This document shows positions 24,818-32,764 of a DNA stretch of 64,000 nt, piece after piece. The DNA is from Rhodoferax potami (GTDB lineage Bacteria; Pseudomonadota; Gammaproteobacteria; Burkholderiales; Burkholderiaceae_C): NCBI RefSeq assembly GCF_032193765.1, contig NZ_JAVBIJ010000001.1, positions 248,001-312,000 on the forward strand. Direction: 5' to 3'. The position numbers and the translations under genes were made by a program. Positions within the stretch are counted from its first letter, which is position 1. Each line of letters opens with the position of its first letter. Below the pieces are notes generated by a model, which was not told where the DNA came from, ran no database searches, and saw only the letters and a program-made list of their open reading frames with translations.

Positions 24818-26047
24818 ATGGCGATCCACAAACTTACCGACCCCAAGATCAAAGCAAAAATTCGGGAGATCCAAGACCTAGCATTCAGTGCACCAAAGAA
24901 TGCGCTGGTCGGTGACGGGCAAGGACTCTACTTAAGCATCGCAAAAAACGGCACGGCCAGCTGGCTGTACCGCTACATGGATCATGGCAAAGCCAAGTCC
25001 GTTGGTTTGGGTGGATACCCCGGCACGACGCTGCAGAAGGCCCGTGAAAAAGCGCAAGCTCTGCGCGATGCCCGAACTGGTGGCGTCGATCCAATGACTG
25101 CCAAGAGGGAAGCCGAGCGTGAAAAAAAGCTGCAGCAAGCTAAATCCAAGACATTTCAAACCTGTGCTGAGGAGTACATTGCTCTGACTAGGTCATCTTG
25201 GAAGAATGCCAAGCACGCCCAGCAATGGGAAAACACCCTGCAAAAGATTGCATATCCGGTCATAGGTCAAATGCCTATCGGTGCAGTACATGCGTCGGAT
25301 GTAGTCAAGGTCCTCAAACCCATTTGGACAAGTACGACAGAAACTGCCATGCGATTACGTGGGCGTATCGAATCAGTGATTGACTGGGCTACGGCGCATG
25401 GAATGCGTGAGGGTGATAACCCAGCAAGATTCAAAGGTTACCTTGAGCACTTGCTACCTAAGTTGCGTGACTCAGATCGGCACCAGCATCACCCAGCCTT
25501 GCCTTATGAAGAGTTACCGGCTTTCCTCCTCAAGCTGAATGAGCAGAGCGGCATGGCCCGTTACGCACTTGAGTTTTTGATCCTCTGTGCTTCGCGTACT
25601 GGTGAAGTTATTGAAGCCACTTGGGATGAACTCGACTTGGATAAAGGCATCTGGGTCATTCGCAAGGAGCGAATGAAAGCAGGCATTGAGCATCGTGTAC
25701 CTCTAGGTAAGCGGGCACTTGAAGTCTTGACTTTAGTGCGTCCGTTTTCGGGGGCGAAATACGTCTTCGCAGGAAGGAAAAAGGAATCGCCTCTATCCAA
25801 TATGGCCATGTCTATGTTGATTCGACGAATGGGCTACGCCGACATCACAGTTCACGGAATGCGCTCAACCTTTCGAAACTGGGCAGGGGAGCAGACTACC
25901 TATCCGTTTGAGGTCTGCGAACAGGCATTGGCGCATCGACTGCCTGACGCAGTTGCAGCGGCTTACCTGCGCACTGATTTCTACGATAAGCGGGTCGGTT
26001 TGTTATCGGATTGGGAGAGGTTTTGCCTATCCGAGCGCATGATTTAG
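24818..26047 (+). CDS. int: P4-type tyrosine integrase
   Basis: A 409-residue site-specific recombinase. The N-terminal arm-binding DUF4102 domain reads LTDPKIKAKIREI...GDGQGLYLSI...WLYRYMDHGKAKSVGLGGYPG. A SAM-like core-binding domain spans about residues 105-200. The catalytic domain has the first Arg in LCASRTGEVIEATWDEL, HGMRSTFRNWAGE (H-x-x-R), LAHRLPDAVAAAYLR with the nucleophile Tyr in AAYLR, and a following DKR. Such integrases use the 3' ends of tRNA genes, which fits the 15-bp repeat. It is expected to integrate and, with an AlpA-like excisionase, excise the island. It is the first gene of the left arm. Confidence 0.93.
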   Translation: MAIHKLTDPKIKAKIREIQDLAFSAPKNALVGDGQGLYLSIAKNGTASWLYRYMDHGKAKSVGLGGYPGTTLQKAREKAQALRDARTGGVDPMTAKREAEREKKLQQAKSKTFQTCAEEYIALTRSSWKNAKHAQQWENTLQKIAYPVIGQMPIGAVHASDVVKVLKPIWTSTTETAMRLRGRIESVIDWATAHGMREGDNPARFKGYLEHLLPKLRDSDRHQHHPALPYEELPAFLLKLNEQSGMARYALEFLILCASRTGEVIEATWDELDLDKGIWVIRKERMKAGIEHRVPLGKRALEVLTLVRPFSGAKYVFAGRKKESPLSNMAMSMLIRRMGYADITVHGMRSTFRNWAGEQTTYPFEVCEQALAHRLPDAVAAAYLRTDFYDKRVGLLSDWERFCLSERMI

Positions 26048-26160
26048 AACGCGCTCTCACGAAATTTGACAAACTCGGCACAACAGATAAAAATCTGGAC
26101 GTAATGTGCTTTCAAGCGGCCATTGCTCCTCGTCACTGCATCCACCGACGAGGCGTCCAG

Positions 26161-26314
26161 GGTTTTGATTCAGGAAATCAAAACCTGATTTGGTTACTAA
26201 ACCAGATCATGGTCTAGTTCAATGAACAAAGATCAATGCATGGCTTGATTCCACCGCAGTAGTGGACTTGACCGAACGACGCCAACTAACCCTTAACCGG
26301 GCTGGTTGGCGTTC
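26161..26314. other. Three hairpins in the 323-base gap after the integrase
   Basis: GGTTTTGATT-cagga-AATCAAAACC (26161-26185, perfect 10-bp arms) is followed at once by GATTTGGTT/AACCAGATC (26187-26208, one mismatch). A longer stem pairs GAACG-a-CGCCAAC (26274-26286) with GTTGGCGTTC (26305-26314). None has a T tract, so they may be operators or transcript structure ahead of the AlpA-like gene. No coding sequence is supported in 26048-26370. Confidence 0.5.
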
Positions 26315-26370
26315 GCATTTAATTCCTGAGCGTTCGCCTTCCAGCCCTCGAACCAACGAGAAATCTGGAA

Positions 26371-27084
26371 ATGAAAATTCGCTCGATTGCCCCCAAAAAA
26401 GCACCTACGCGCTGGACGAAAGCACTCAGTTGCAAGCCCAAGGCATCCGTGCGCAGGACGAAAGTGCGCATGCCCAAAAGGCCGCGCCCACCCGTCCACC
26501 TCATCTATAGCGCACCAACGGTTTGCGCGTCTTCAGTTGCGCCCACTTTGGCAGCGATGCCGAAAGGTAGTTTGGTGTTTGTCAGCGCCGACTACGCCAA
26601 GCATTTCACACCTGTCCCTAGAGACGGCAACACCTATGTAGTGCAGGACCCCAATCGGCTGTGGGTACATCACAAGGTGCAGCCAGACGGTAAACACGTC
26701 ATTCTGGACAAGAAGCAGCCACCGACTTGCCCCGGCTTCTCCGGCAAAGTTGAAGTACGTACGAAGTACCTCAACGGTGCCACCAAGAAGAAGGCACCGC
26801 GACACTCCACGAAGTTGACCATTGGTGTGCCCGTCGAACGCGCATCGGACGATCCTCCAGTCATTCAACTGATTGACATTGAGCGCGTGATGTCAATCGT
26901 GGGCTTTCAGAAATCCTTCATCTACGCACAACCGGACTTCCCTGAACCAGTTCGCTTGGGAAGCTCTCGCCGTGCCGCTGTGCGCTGGGTCGCCAGTGAA
27001 GTAGAGCTGTGGGTGCAAAAACTCATGGCCAAACGCAGCACCGCCGCCTCCACGGCAACCAACAGTGCCACCACCTCAATCTGA
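26371..27084 (+). CDS. Protein with C-terminal AlpA-like DNA-binding domain
   Basis: A 237-residue protein. The first 50 residues are very basic. The middle (about 60-150; KGSLVFVSADYAKHFTPVPRDG) is unrecognised. The C-terminal 60 residues read like AlpA/excisionase HTH proteins (IERVMSIVGFQKSFIYAQ..., then SRRAAVRWVASEVELWVQK). AlpA proteins activate integrase genes or act as excisionases in P4-like elements; here the domain carries a large N-terminal extension, which is unusual. The position directly after int and before a DUF3631 ATPase fits a satellite regulatory role. The next start lies 14 bases after its stop. Confidence 0.6.
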   Translation: MKIRSIAPKKAPTRWTKALSCKPKASVRRTKVRMPKRPRPPVHLIYSAPTVCASSVAPTLAAMPKGSLVFVSADYAKHFTPVPRDGNTYVVQDPNRLWVHHKVQPDGKHVILDKKQPPTCPGFSGKVEVRTKYLNGATKKKAPRHSTKLTIGVPVERASDDPPVIQLIDIERVMSIVGFQKSFIYAQPDFPEPVRLGSSRRAAVRWVASEVELWVQKLMAKRSTAASTATNSATTSI

Positions 27085-27097
27085 AAGCCCAACCATC

Positions 27098-28870
27098 ATG
27101 ACAACATCTACTTTTCCCATCAGTCCCATTGACGCCACTGTCAACGCCTTGCGTAGTCAACTGGTTGCCTGCCCACCGGAACATGCGTTCTTCCAAAAAA
27201 GCGATATCGACACCGCCTTAGGCAGCGTGGTCGCCTACGGTGAACTGGCCGACGTGGACTGCACCGGCAACTTCATCCGCGCTCTGCGCAACGGTAGCGG
27301 CTCTGTAGAGAACGCCGTGATGTACCGCGTGAACGACAAGGGCCAGCTGGAACAGGTGTTCATTCCTGGTGCGCTTCACCTCGGACACTTCACCAGGTAC
27401 GGCGAGTTCGCTTCGAAGATGATCGTCACTCTTGACGATGCCACCGCCGCACTGATCCACTCGATCACTGGCGAAACCGTGGTTGCTGCGCTCTACCCCG
27501 ACAACCTGGAAGCAGTATGCGAAGAGATCCTGCTGCACCGCCCTGACACCAAGATCACCATTGCCGTGGACTACAAGATGGGAGATCTGTCGCAAGACAG
27601 CCGTTTGGTCCGGCATGCGATGGCAATTGCAGGCCAGCACGACATGAAGCTGGCGTTTTCCGGGGCGACACGCACGTTTGTGGAGTTGCAGCGTGCAAGC
27701 GGTTCAGAGGCAATTGCCAAGCAGATCGAATTCGCCAAGGTGCCCGAGACGGATGCTGACGAAGCGGATATTCCAGAGTCACCCGGCGCACTGGCATTGC
27801 CCACCGCAACCGCGCAGAACGGTAGCAGTTTGATGTTCGATCTGGTTGCAGCCGTGCGTCGCCACACGGTATTGCCCGAGGTGGATTCAATCCTGATTGC
27901 GTTGTGGGTTGTCTTTACCCACCTTTACCACCTCTTTGGAATTGCGCCGAGTCTGGCAGTCACGTCGCCGGAAAAACGCTGCGGCAAGACCAACTTGATG
28001 ATCTTTCTGTCCCGGCTTTGCCGCGCTCCCTATGCCACCAGCAACATGTCGGAAGCCGCCATCTATCGCCGTATTGAGAAGGAGAAACCCACGTTGCTCA
28101 TGGATGAAGCGGAGACCTTTATGACGAAAAGCAAGACCATGATCGGCATTCTCAATTCGGGCTACAAACGGACGATGGGCGGTGTCGAACGTGTTGGCAA
28201 GAATGGGCTTGAAAAGATGACGACCTTCTGTCCCAAGGCCATTGCCATGATCGGCGAAATGCCGGAGACCTTGAAGGATCGTTCCATCCATATCCGGCTG
28301 GAACGCAAAAGCCCCGACGAAAAAGTCGAGACCGTGCCAGAACAAGGCCCCGACGAACTGTCCTTGCTGTGCTCACGTCTGGTGCGTTGGGTAGCCGACA
28401 ACAGCAATGCAGTGGCCCGCGTCAAGCCAGAAGCCTTGGGCTTGAACAATGACCGTGCCGAAGACAATGCAAAGCCTCTGTTGGCCATCGCCGCAATCAT
28501 GGGCGGCAACTGGCTCGAACGTGCGCAGGGAGCCTTTGAAGCGCATGCCGAGGCAGAAGACAAGACGCTGAGTCATGGCGAATGGCTGCTGACGGACACC
28601 GCCCGTGCCTTTGCACACCGGGCCAGTTCTAAGTTGTTGACGGCTGACCTGCTGGACTTCCTGTACGCCCAAGAAGAAGCACCGTGGCGCACCTTCAACC
28701 ATGGCCGCGCCATGACGGCCCGTGACTTGGCGGGCATGTTCAAGCAGTTTGGTATCAGCAGCATCCAGATGCGCCATGGCAGTGGACAGGAAAAAGTTGG
28801 TAGGGGCTACCAACGCGAGCAGTTCACGCAAGTGTTCGCCCGTTACGTTAAAGCCAAGGTGGCACCGTAA
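27098..28870 (+). CDS. DUF3631-domain ATPase, probable primase-helicase of a satellite element
   Basis: A 590-residue protein. The N-terminal 180 residues contain an alternating block (TGETVVAALYPDNLEAVCEEI, in part; KITIAVDYKMGDLSQ) that may be a degenerate Toprim/primase part. A P-loop core follows with SPEKRCGKTNLM (Walker A variant, near residue 294) and PTLLMDEAETFM (Walker B), then GYKRTMGGVERV and LKDRSIHIRLERK, all of the DUF3631 pattern. The C-terminus is a winged-helix-like region (RDLAGMFKQFGISS). Such proteins drive replication of P4-like satellites and integrative elements. An iteron-like repeat lies 2 bases after the stop. Confidence 0.75.
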   Translation: MTTSTFPISPIDATVNALRSQLVACPPEHAFFQKSDIDTALGSVVAYGELADVDCTGNFIRALRNGSGSVENAVMYRVNDKGQLEQVFIPGALHLGHFTRYGEFASKMIVTLDDATAALIHSITGETVVAALYPDNLEAVCEEILLHRPDTKITIAVDYKMGDLSQDSRLVRHAMAIAGQHDMKLAFSGATRTFVELQRASGSEAIAKQIEFAKVPETDADEADIPESPGALALPTATAQNGSSLMFDLVAAVRRHTVLPEVDSILIALWVVFTHLYHLFGIAPSLAVTSPEKRCGKTNLMIFLSRLCRAPYATSNMSEAAIYRRIEKEKPTLLMDEAETFMTKSKTMIGILNSGYKRTMGGVERVGKNGLEKMTTFCPKAIAMIGEMPETLKDRSIHIRLERKSPDEKVETVPEQGPDELSLLCSRLVRWVADNSNAVARVKPEALGLNNDRAEDNAKPLLAIAAIMGGNWLERAQGAFEAHAEAEDKTLSHGEWLLTDTARAFAHRASSKLLTADLLDFLYAQEEAPWRTFNHGRAMTARDLAGMFKQFGISSIQMRHGSGQEKVGRGYQREQFTQVFARYVKAKVAP

Positions 28871-28872
28871 AA

Positions 28873-28890
28873 GGCGCTACATCCGCTACA
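28873..28890 (-). repeat. Iteron-like 9-bp repeat pair, site 1
   Basis: Read on the minus strand: TGTAGCGGA followed directly by TGTAGCGCC. It lies immediately after the DUF3631 ATPase gene. The same unit recurs at 29687 and 32496. Confidence 0.6.
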
Positions 28891-28941
28891 CCCTGCTGCC
28901 GTCCATTCCGGCGAGTGGACGGCACATCCTCAAAACATGTA

Positions 28942-29691
28942 ATGACCATGAAAACACCCCATACCCCAAAAGAGACGCCCCAGCGCGTCACGCTGGACTA
29001 CGTGTCTAGCCACCAGCCCAAAACGAAAGCCGACCGCAAGGCACGCATCCTCCAGTTGATTGTTCAGATGCATCGCGGCGATGACTTCAAGGCAAGTGAA
29101 TTGAAGTCTGTGCTCGGAGCATCAGCATGGACGGCTTTTAGGTCACAAGCTGCTGCCGCTCCTTCGCGCATGCCGCCAATGTTGGCAGGGGAACTGCGTC
29201 CCTACCTTGAAGCCGTGCGGCGTGCAGATGCCAAGGCAAGTCGGAGCGGCGGCAAGCAACGCCCGCAAATCCGCACCCAGCAATTCAAACTGGGCTACGC
29301 AGCCAAACGCAGTGCAGAGGCTGAGTACGAACACGCCCTCGAACTGCTGGAACACCTTGCAGAGGACTCTCCCGGATTGGCCGCATGGTTCGACCGCCCT
29401 CTGAACTTTGGTCAACTCGGTGACCTGACTCCCGATGCAGAAGGTGTGCCGCGCTTGTTGGGGTCACGTTCGCAGCATGCAATCAAGGCAATTGGCAGCA
29501 AGGAACTGCAAACCGCAACACTGACCTGCCTCTATGACGCGCTCAAGACGTGTGGGCCGCCAAAGTCAACGCGGCAATTGAATACGCGCCGCCCCGAAAC
29601 CTCCTTCGAGATCGATGCCGACATCGACCAGGAAATCGGTGTGGTAGAGCCTTTTAACCTCGATAACGACCTGTTTCGCGGTCTTTTGTAG
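28942..29691 (+). CDS. Hypothetical protein of the island left arm
   Basis: A 249-residue protein with no family I recognise. The N-terminal part is hydrophilic and basic (KTKADRKARILQLIVQMHRGDD), a helical segment spans residues 25-60 (FKASELKSVLGASAWTAFRS), and a charged stretch covers 100-150. The C-terminus is acidic. Several starts compete (28915, 28942, 28948) and none has a clear ribosome binding site. It follows the DUF3631 gene by 70 bases and ends at a second iteron-like cluster, so it probably belongs to the replication/maintenance module. Confidence 0.5.
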   Translation: MTMKTPHTPKETPQRVTLDYVSSHQPKTKADRKARILQLIVQMHRGDDFKASELKSVLGASAWTAFRSQAAAAPSRMPPMLAGELRPYLEAVRRADAKASRSGGKQRPQIRTQQFKLGYAAKRSAEAEYEHALELLEHLAEDSPGLAAWFDRPLNFGQLGDLTPDAEGVPRLLGSRSQHAIKAIGSKELQTATLTCLYDALKTCGPPKSTRQLNTRRPETSFEIDADIDQEIGVVEPFNLDNDLFRGLL

Positions 29692-29713
29692 CGCCTGTAG
29701 CGGATGCAGCGGC
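29687..29713 (+). repeat. Iteron-like 9-bp repeat triplet, site 2
   Basis: TGTAGCGCC, TGTAGCGGA and TGCAGCGGC lie head to tail with no spacer. The first unit overlaps the stop codon of the upstream gene. The 130 bases that follow are gene-free and AT-richer, a possible origin region before the Rep-like gene. Confidence 0.65.
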
Positions 29714-29845
29714 ATCTGGAGGTGCCCCAACACAGCCGCTACCGAACTCTGCAAACGAAAAGCCGTTTTTACACAAATTCGCCATGGTCGAATGCAATGT
29801 TGACGCTATTCACCGTATACGCCAATCACACCATTTATAGCAATC

Positions 29846-31216
29846 ATGTTAGACAAAGTCATCATCAACGGCCCTTGGGGGCCAGTCCAATCCCACCACC
29901 TCCGGCGTCTTGCTCAGGTTTCATACCATCGTTTTTTGCAAGCAAAAGCCAAGCAAACCACCACGTACATCAACAGCCCTCTCACTGGTGCTCAGATGGA
30001 GGTGGTGTACCGCGTCAAGAAGGTAGCAGGAACCAACATGGGGTATGTGCAGATCACCATTCCTGTAGCCACCGCCCTCATAGGGCATAACCGCTTTCAC
30101 GCGGGACTGGAGGTCATTCGGCTTGAGATCAAATGCCTGGAGTTGCTGGTCAAGATTCTGCTTGTCAGCATTGGCATGACCCCTGCTGAAATCAGGCACT
30201 ACATGAAAATGGTGCGTCCCCAGTTGCTAGAGTTGACTTGGCACAACCAGACAGCAAGCGTTGATGCCCGCAAAGCCTGCCAAAACCGTATCAACGATCT
30301 GATGCGAACAAAGCGGGGGTTGAGCTCTCGCCACGATGCACTTATTGACGATGCAGAGATTAACGATTCCAAGTCCGGTGTCAGCTTGAAGGTCACGTTC
30401 AAGAATGGTGATGGCTACCGCAATTACAACAAGGCCGAGCAGATAAAGTCACGCCGCAAGAAGGCCCGCGCGGAGAACTTTATATCTGATGCCATGCGCC
30501 CGAAGTTGGCTACCGTTACGCCCGCGCTGGAGGTTCAAGTACGCAATGAACTGCTGGCCTGTGAGCAAACGTTGCGAGAAGCAGGCATTCAGCACCCCCG
30601 CGACATCAACACCAAGACCGCTGGCGCTGCCATGGAGGCAATGTGGGACAGCATGGGTTTTGATGATTCCGACAGAGTTGCCGACGAGAGCCAGTTAAAC
30701 GACAGCGCCAAAGACACCTTGCGCCGGTTTCTCGCTGGTGAGGACGTAACCGAAACGCTGCCCAAGTACCGCATTAGCCGTGACAGAAAAGCCATCCTCG
30801 ATGCGAACGGGCCGGATATTGATACGCGGACGAAAAAGCGGTTTCGCTTCAACCCTGCAAACTTGGGGTCGCAACTGCACTACAAGAATCGCTGGCGTTT
30901 GCCCGATGAACTCCGTGATTTTGTGGTGTCTGAACGCACTGCCCCCGCCATCATGGAAGAACTTGAGCAGGGTTTGGCGTTTGTGACCGACGCCGAGTTG
31001 CCCGAGATCGCCGACCCTGAGAAACGCGCTGCATGGAATCAGCGGTGGCAGCGGTTTGCCCGTGAAGAGTGGCTTGGAAAGTTGTCCACGCCGGAAGATA
31101 CCTGGAAAGAAACTGCAGATTCCGAAGACTCTGATAGCGGCGATTCAGAAAATGGCGGGAATCTGCCCGATGCGGGCGATAGTGAACAGCGTGAAGACAG
31201 GGATAGCGATTCCTGA
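29846..31216 (+). CDS. Possible phage/plasmid replication protein (gene II/X-like), otherwise hypothetical
   Basis: A 456-residue protein. Segments such as GLEVIRLEIKCLELLVKILL, GVSLKVTFKNGDGYRNYNKA (in part) and LEVQVRNELLACEQTLRE have the Arg-Ile/Val-Glu strand patterns and layout of filamentous-phage-type replication initiators of the II/X family, but I cannot place catalytic Tyr or His residues with confidence. The C-terminal 40 residues are Asp/Ser/Glu-rich and disordered. It follows the TGTAGCG repeat triplet by about 130 bases, as a Rep gene would follow its origin. The function remains a hypothesis. Confidence 0.45.
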   Translation: MLDKVIINGPWGPVQSHHLRRLAQVSYHRFLQAKAKQTTTYINSPLTGAQMEVVYRVKKVAGTNMGYVQITIPVATALIGHNRFHAGLEVIRLEIKCLELLVKILLVSIGMTPAEIRHYMKMVRPQLLELTWHNQTASVDARKACQNRINDLMRTKRGLSSRHDALIDDAEINDSKSGVSLKVTFKNGDGYRNYNKAEQIKSRRKKARAENFISDAMRPKLATVTPALEVQVRNELLACEQTLREAGIQHPRDINTKTAGAAMEAMWDSMGFDDSDRVADESQLNDSAKDTLRRFLAGEDVTETLPKYRISRDRKAILDANGPDIDTRTKKRFRFNPANLGSQLHYKNRWRLPDELRDFVVSERTAPAIMEELEQGLAFVTDAELPEIADPEKRAAWNQRWQRFAREEWLGKLSTPEDTWKETADSEDSDSGDSENGGNLPDAGDSEQREDRDSDS

Positions 31217-31230
31217 TGGGTTAGACGACC

Positions 31231-32007
31231 TCATTCCCTTGGCGTGCATTCCCATGCCAAGGGGGCCAGGTTGAATATGCGCTCAACTTCCCGAATGGTC
31301 AGGATTTCCAGTTGTGGGGCTGTTCTGGCGTTCGTCACCATGACCAGTCGCCAGTCAGCATCTTGAGCTGCGCACCTGCGTTCATTGCGCGTGAGGAAAA
31401 ATCGTGGGGCCACGCCGTCAGTGCCCTTGACTTCGAGCTTGAGCGTGGAGTCCGGTTTGACCGCCAGCAGGTCGTAACCCAGGTTGTCGCGCTGATAGTC
31501 ATAGATGGTGTAGCCCTGTGACTCGAAATAAATCCAGACGAATTCAACGGCTGCAAGTTCTACCGCCCGGCGGGTTGCGGGGTCAGCAAAGCCGCCACCG
31601 TGAACATCCACCGTGGCCTCGTCGGTGCGTTCGAGAAACAGAATCCCAGCGACTTCATCTAGGGGGCGTTCGCCACGATGCTTCCGAATAGTTGTGCCGT
31701 CTGTCCTATATTGAATGGCCCGGTAGTTGCCAACCAGTTCCCAAGCGTTGGTGTCGTGTTTCAAGTAGGTGGGCACGGCAATGCCGGAGTCAAGAAATCT
31801 CTTTGCTCTCGCTTCGATATTCGGGCCCTTGCCTACCACCACGATTTTCGGGGCATCCTCGTTCAACACCGGGTTTAACGCCAAGCCTTTGACTTGGTTG
31901 TCCTTGGTGCGAATGTAGTCATCCCCTCCAGCCGTTCGTCGGGCCAGTTCGGCGGTGGTTATCCATGATTCAGGGCGCGGAATGGAGGGCTGGCGGCGTG
32001 TCTTCAT
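31231..32007 (-). CDS. SRA-like + DUF3883 putative modification-dependent nuclease
   Basis: A 258-residue protein. The C-terminal half matches DUF3883 (RRAVELAAVEFVWIYFESQG), and its NLGYDLLAVKPDSTLKLEVKG carries the Asp...Glu-x-Lys arrangement of PD-(D/E)xK nucleases. The N-terminal half (APKIVVVGKGPNIEARAKRF, then a W-E-x-x-G-N-Y-R-A segment) resembles SRA-like domains that read modified bases in restriction proteins. That combination suggests a single-chain nuclease against modified phage DNA. It is transcribed against the Rep-like gene, with stops only 14 bases apart. The domain call at the N-terminus is by eye and weaker than the nuclease part. Confidence 0.6.
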   Translation of the reverse strand: MKTRRQPSIPRPESWITTAELARRTAGGDDYIRTKDNQVKGLALNPVLNEDAPKIVVVGKGPNIEARAKRFLDSGIAVPTYLKHDTNAWELVGNYRAIQYRTDGTTIRKHRGERPLDEVAGILFLERTDEATVDVHGGGFADPATRRAVELAAVEFVWIYFESQGYTIYDYQRDNLGYDLLAVKPDSTLKLEVKGTDGVAPRFFLTRNERRCAAQDADWRLVMVTNARTAPQLEILTIREVERIFNLAPLAWECTPRE

Positions 32008-32115
32008 GCTTGCATTGTGTCGCCATGGTGAATGCCGCCGCCGTCGCTAACGGTGTTGCTGACTGCACCCGCGCAATTTGCTGCTATTCATCGACTACAC
32101 AAGGAGAAACCTTCC

Positions 32116-32349
32116 ATGAGTAACACCCGTCTGAACCGTTGGGGGCACTCGGTCGGCCTACGCCTGCCAAAGTCTGTGCTAGAAGCTGCCGGACTCACCG
32201 CTCACAGCGCCGTTTCCATCCGATTATTGGACAGTGGCGAAATCAGACTTCGCCCAATCGGCAAAGTTGTTCCCGCTGAATCGAATAGCACGGACGCCGC
32301 AAAATCAAGCACTGCTACGAAGGAAGAATCGAAGTGGGAGCAATGGTGA
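32116..32349 (+). CDS. AbrB/MazE-type antitoxin-like protein
   Basis: A 77-residue swapped-hairpin AbrB domain: LNRWGHSVGLRLPKSVLEAAGL and SVSIRLLDSGEIRLRPI-like strands. A short tail rich in Ser, Ala and Lys follows. AAGGAG lies 9 bases before ATG 32116, which overrules a longer upstream frame. Members usually repress a toxin gene directly downstream (MazF or VapC). Here the next frame overlaps the stop (ATGGTGA) as it would in mazEF, but encodes only 46 residues with no toxin features, so the antitoxin appears orphaned. Confidence 0.75.
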   Translation: MSNTRLNRWGHSVGLRLPKSVLEAAGLTAHSAVSIRLLDSGEIRLRPIGKVVPAESNSTDAAKSSTATKEESKWEQW

Positions 32350-32483
32350 GCCTGTTGCAGGAACTCACCGCACCATCCAGTCGACTGTGGATCATCGGCC
32401 AACCCATCAACGTCGCGGGGCGGGACACAATGCATTTGCTGTTGCGGGTTGCACTGCTGTGCGCCTGCTCCACATGTGCATGA
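32343..32483 (+). CDS. Short ORF overlapping the antitoxin stop, possible toxin remnant
   Basis: A 46-residue frame beginning ATG 32343 within the ATGGTGA overlap. Its content (a Gln/Ser/Trp-containing start and a Cys/Leu-rich tail) matches no toxin family that I recognise. The overlap geometry is the only argument for it being translated. It may be a decayed toxin gene or chance. Confidence 0.2.
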   Translation: MVSLLQELTAPSSRLWIIGQPINVAGRDTMHLLLRVALLCACSTCA

Positions 32484-32495
32484 GGGCGAAACGCC

Positions 32496-32513
32496 CGTAG
32501 CGGATGTAGCGCC
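32496..32513 (+). repeat. Iteron-like 9-bp repeat pair, site 3
   Basis: CGTAGCGGA followed by TGTAGCGCC, in the orientation of site 2 and opposite to site 1. It lies in the gap after the antitoxin gene. Confidence 0.6.
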
Positions 32514-32570
32514 AGTAACGTTACCTTGCGGCTTGTCAGCTCATCAGGGGGCACCCCAAAATCGCTCCCC

Positions 32571-32682
32571 TTGCGCTGGCATAGACAGCTTCGATACAAT
32601 AAAAAAACTGGGCCGCGCGTCGGCCAGCCCGCTCACACTGGCGAAGCCGTATCGGCAACGTGTTCCGCAGCAACTGCGGAAC
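32571..32682 (+). promoter_or_regulatory. Promoter and 5' leader hairpin before the 32765 gene
   Basis: TTGCGC (32571-32576) and TACAAT (32595-32600) are 18 bases apart. About 60 bases into the predicted transcript is GTTCCGCAG-caa-CTGCGGAAC (32662-32682), a perfect 9-bp stem with a triloop. The leader is about 160 bases long. The rest of 32484-32764 shows no supported gene. Confidence 0.5.
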
Positions 32683-32764
32683 GGCCTCGTTGGCAGCCCT
32701 GTTCTGCCATGCAGACTCATTGTGTGGGCGCATTGATGTCGCATGGCATAACCAAGGAGCCAAT

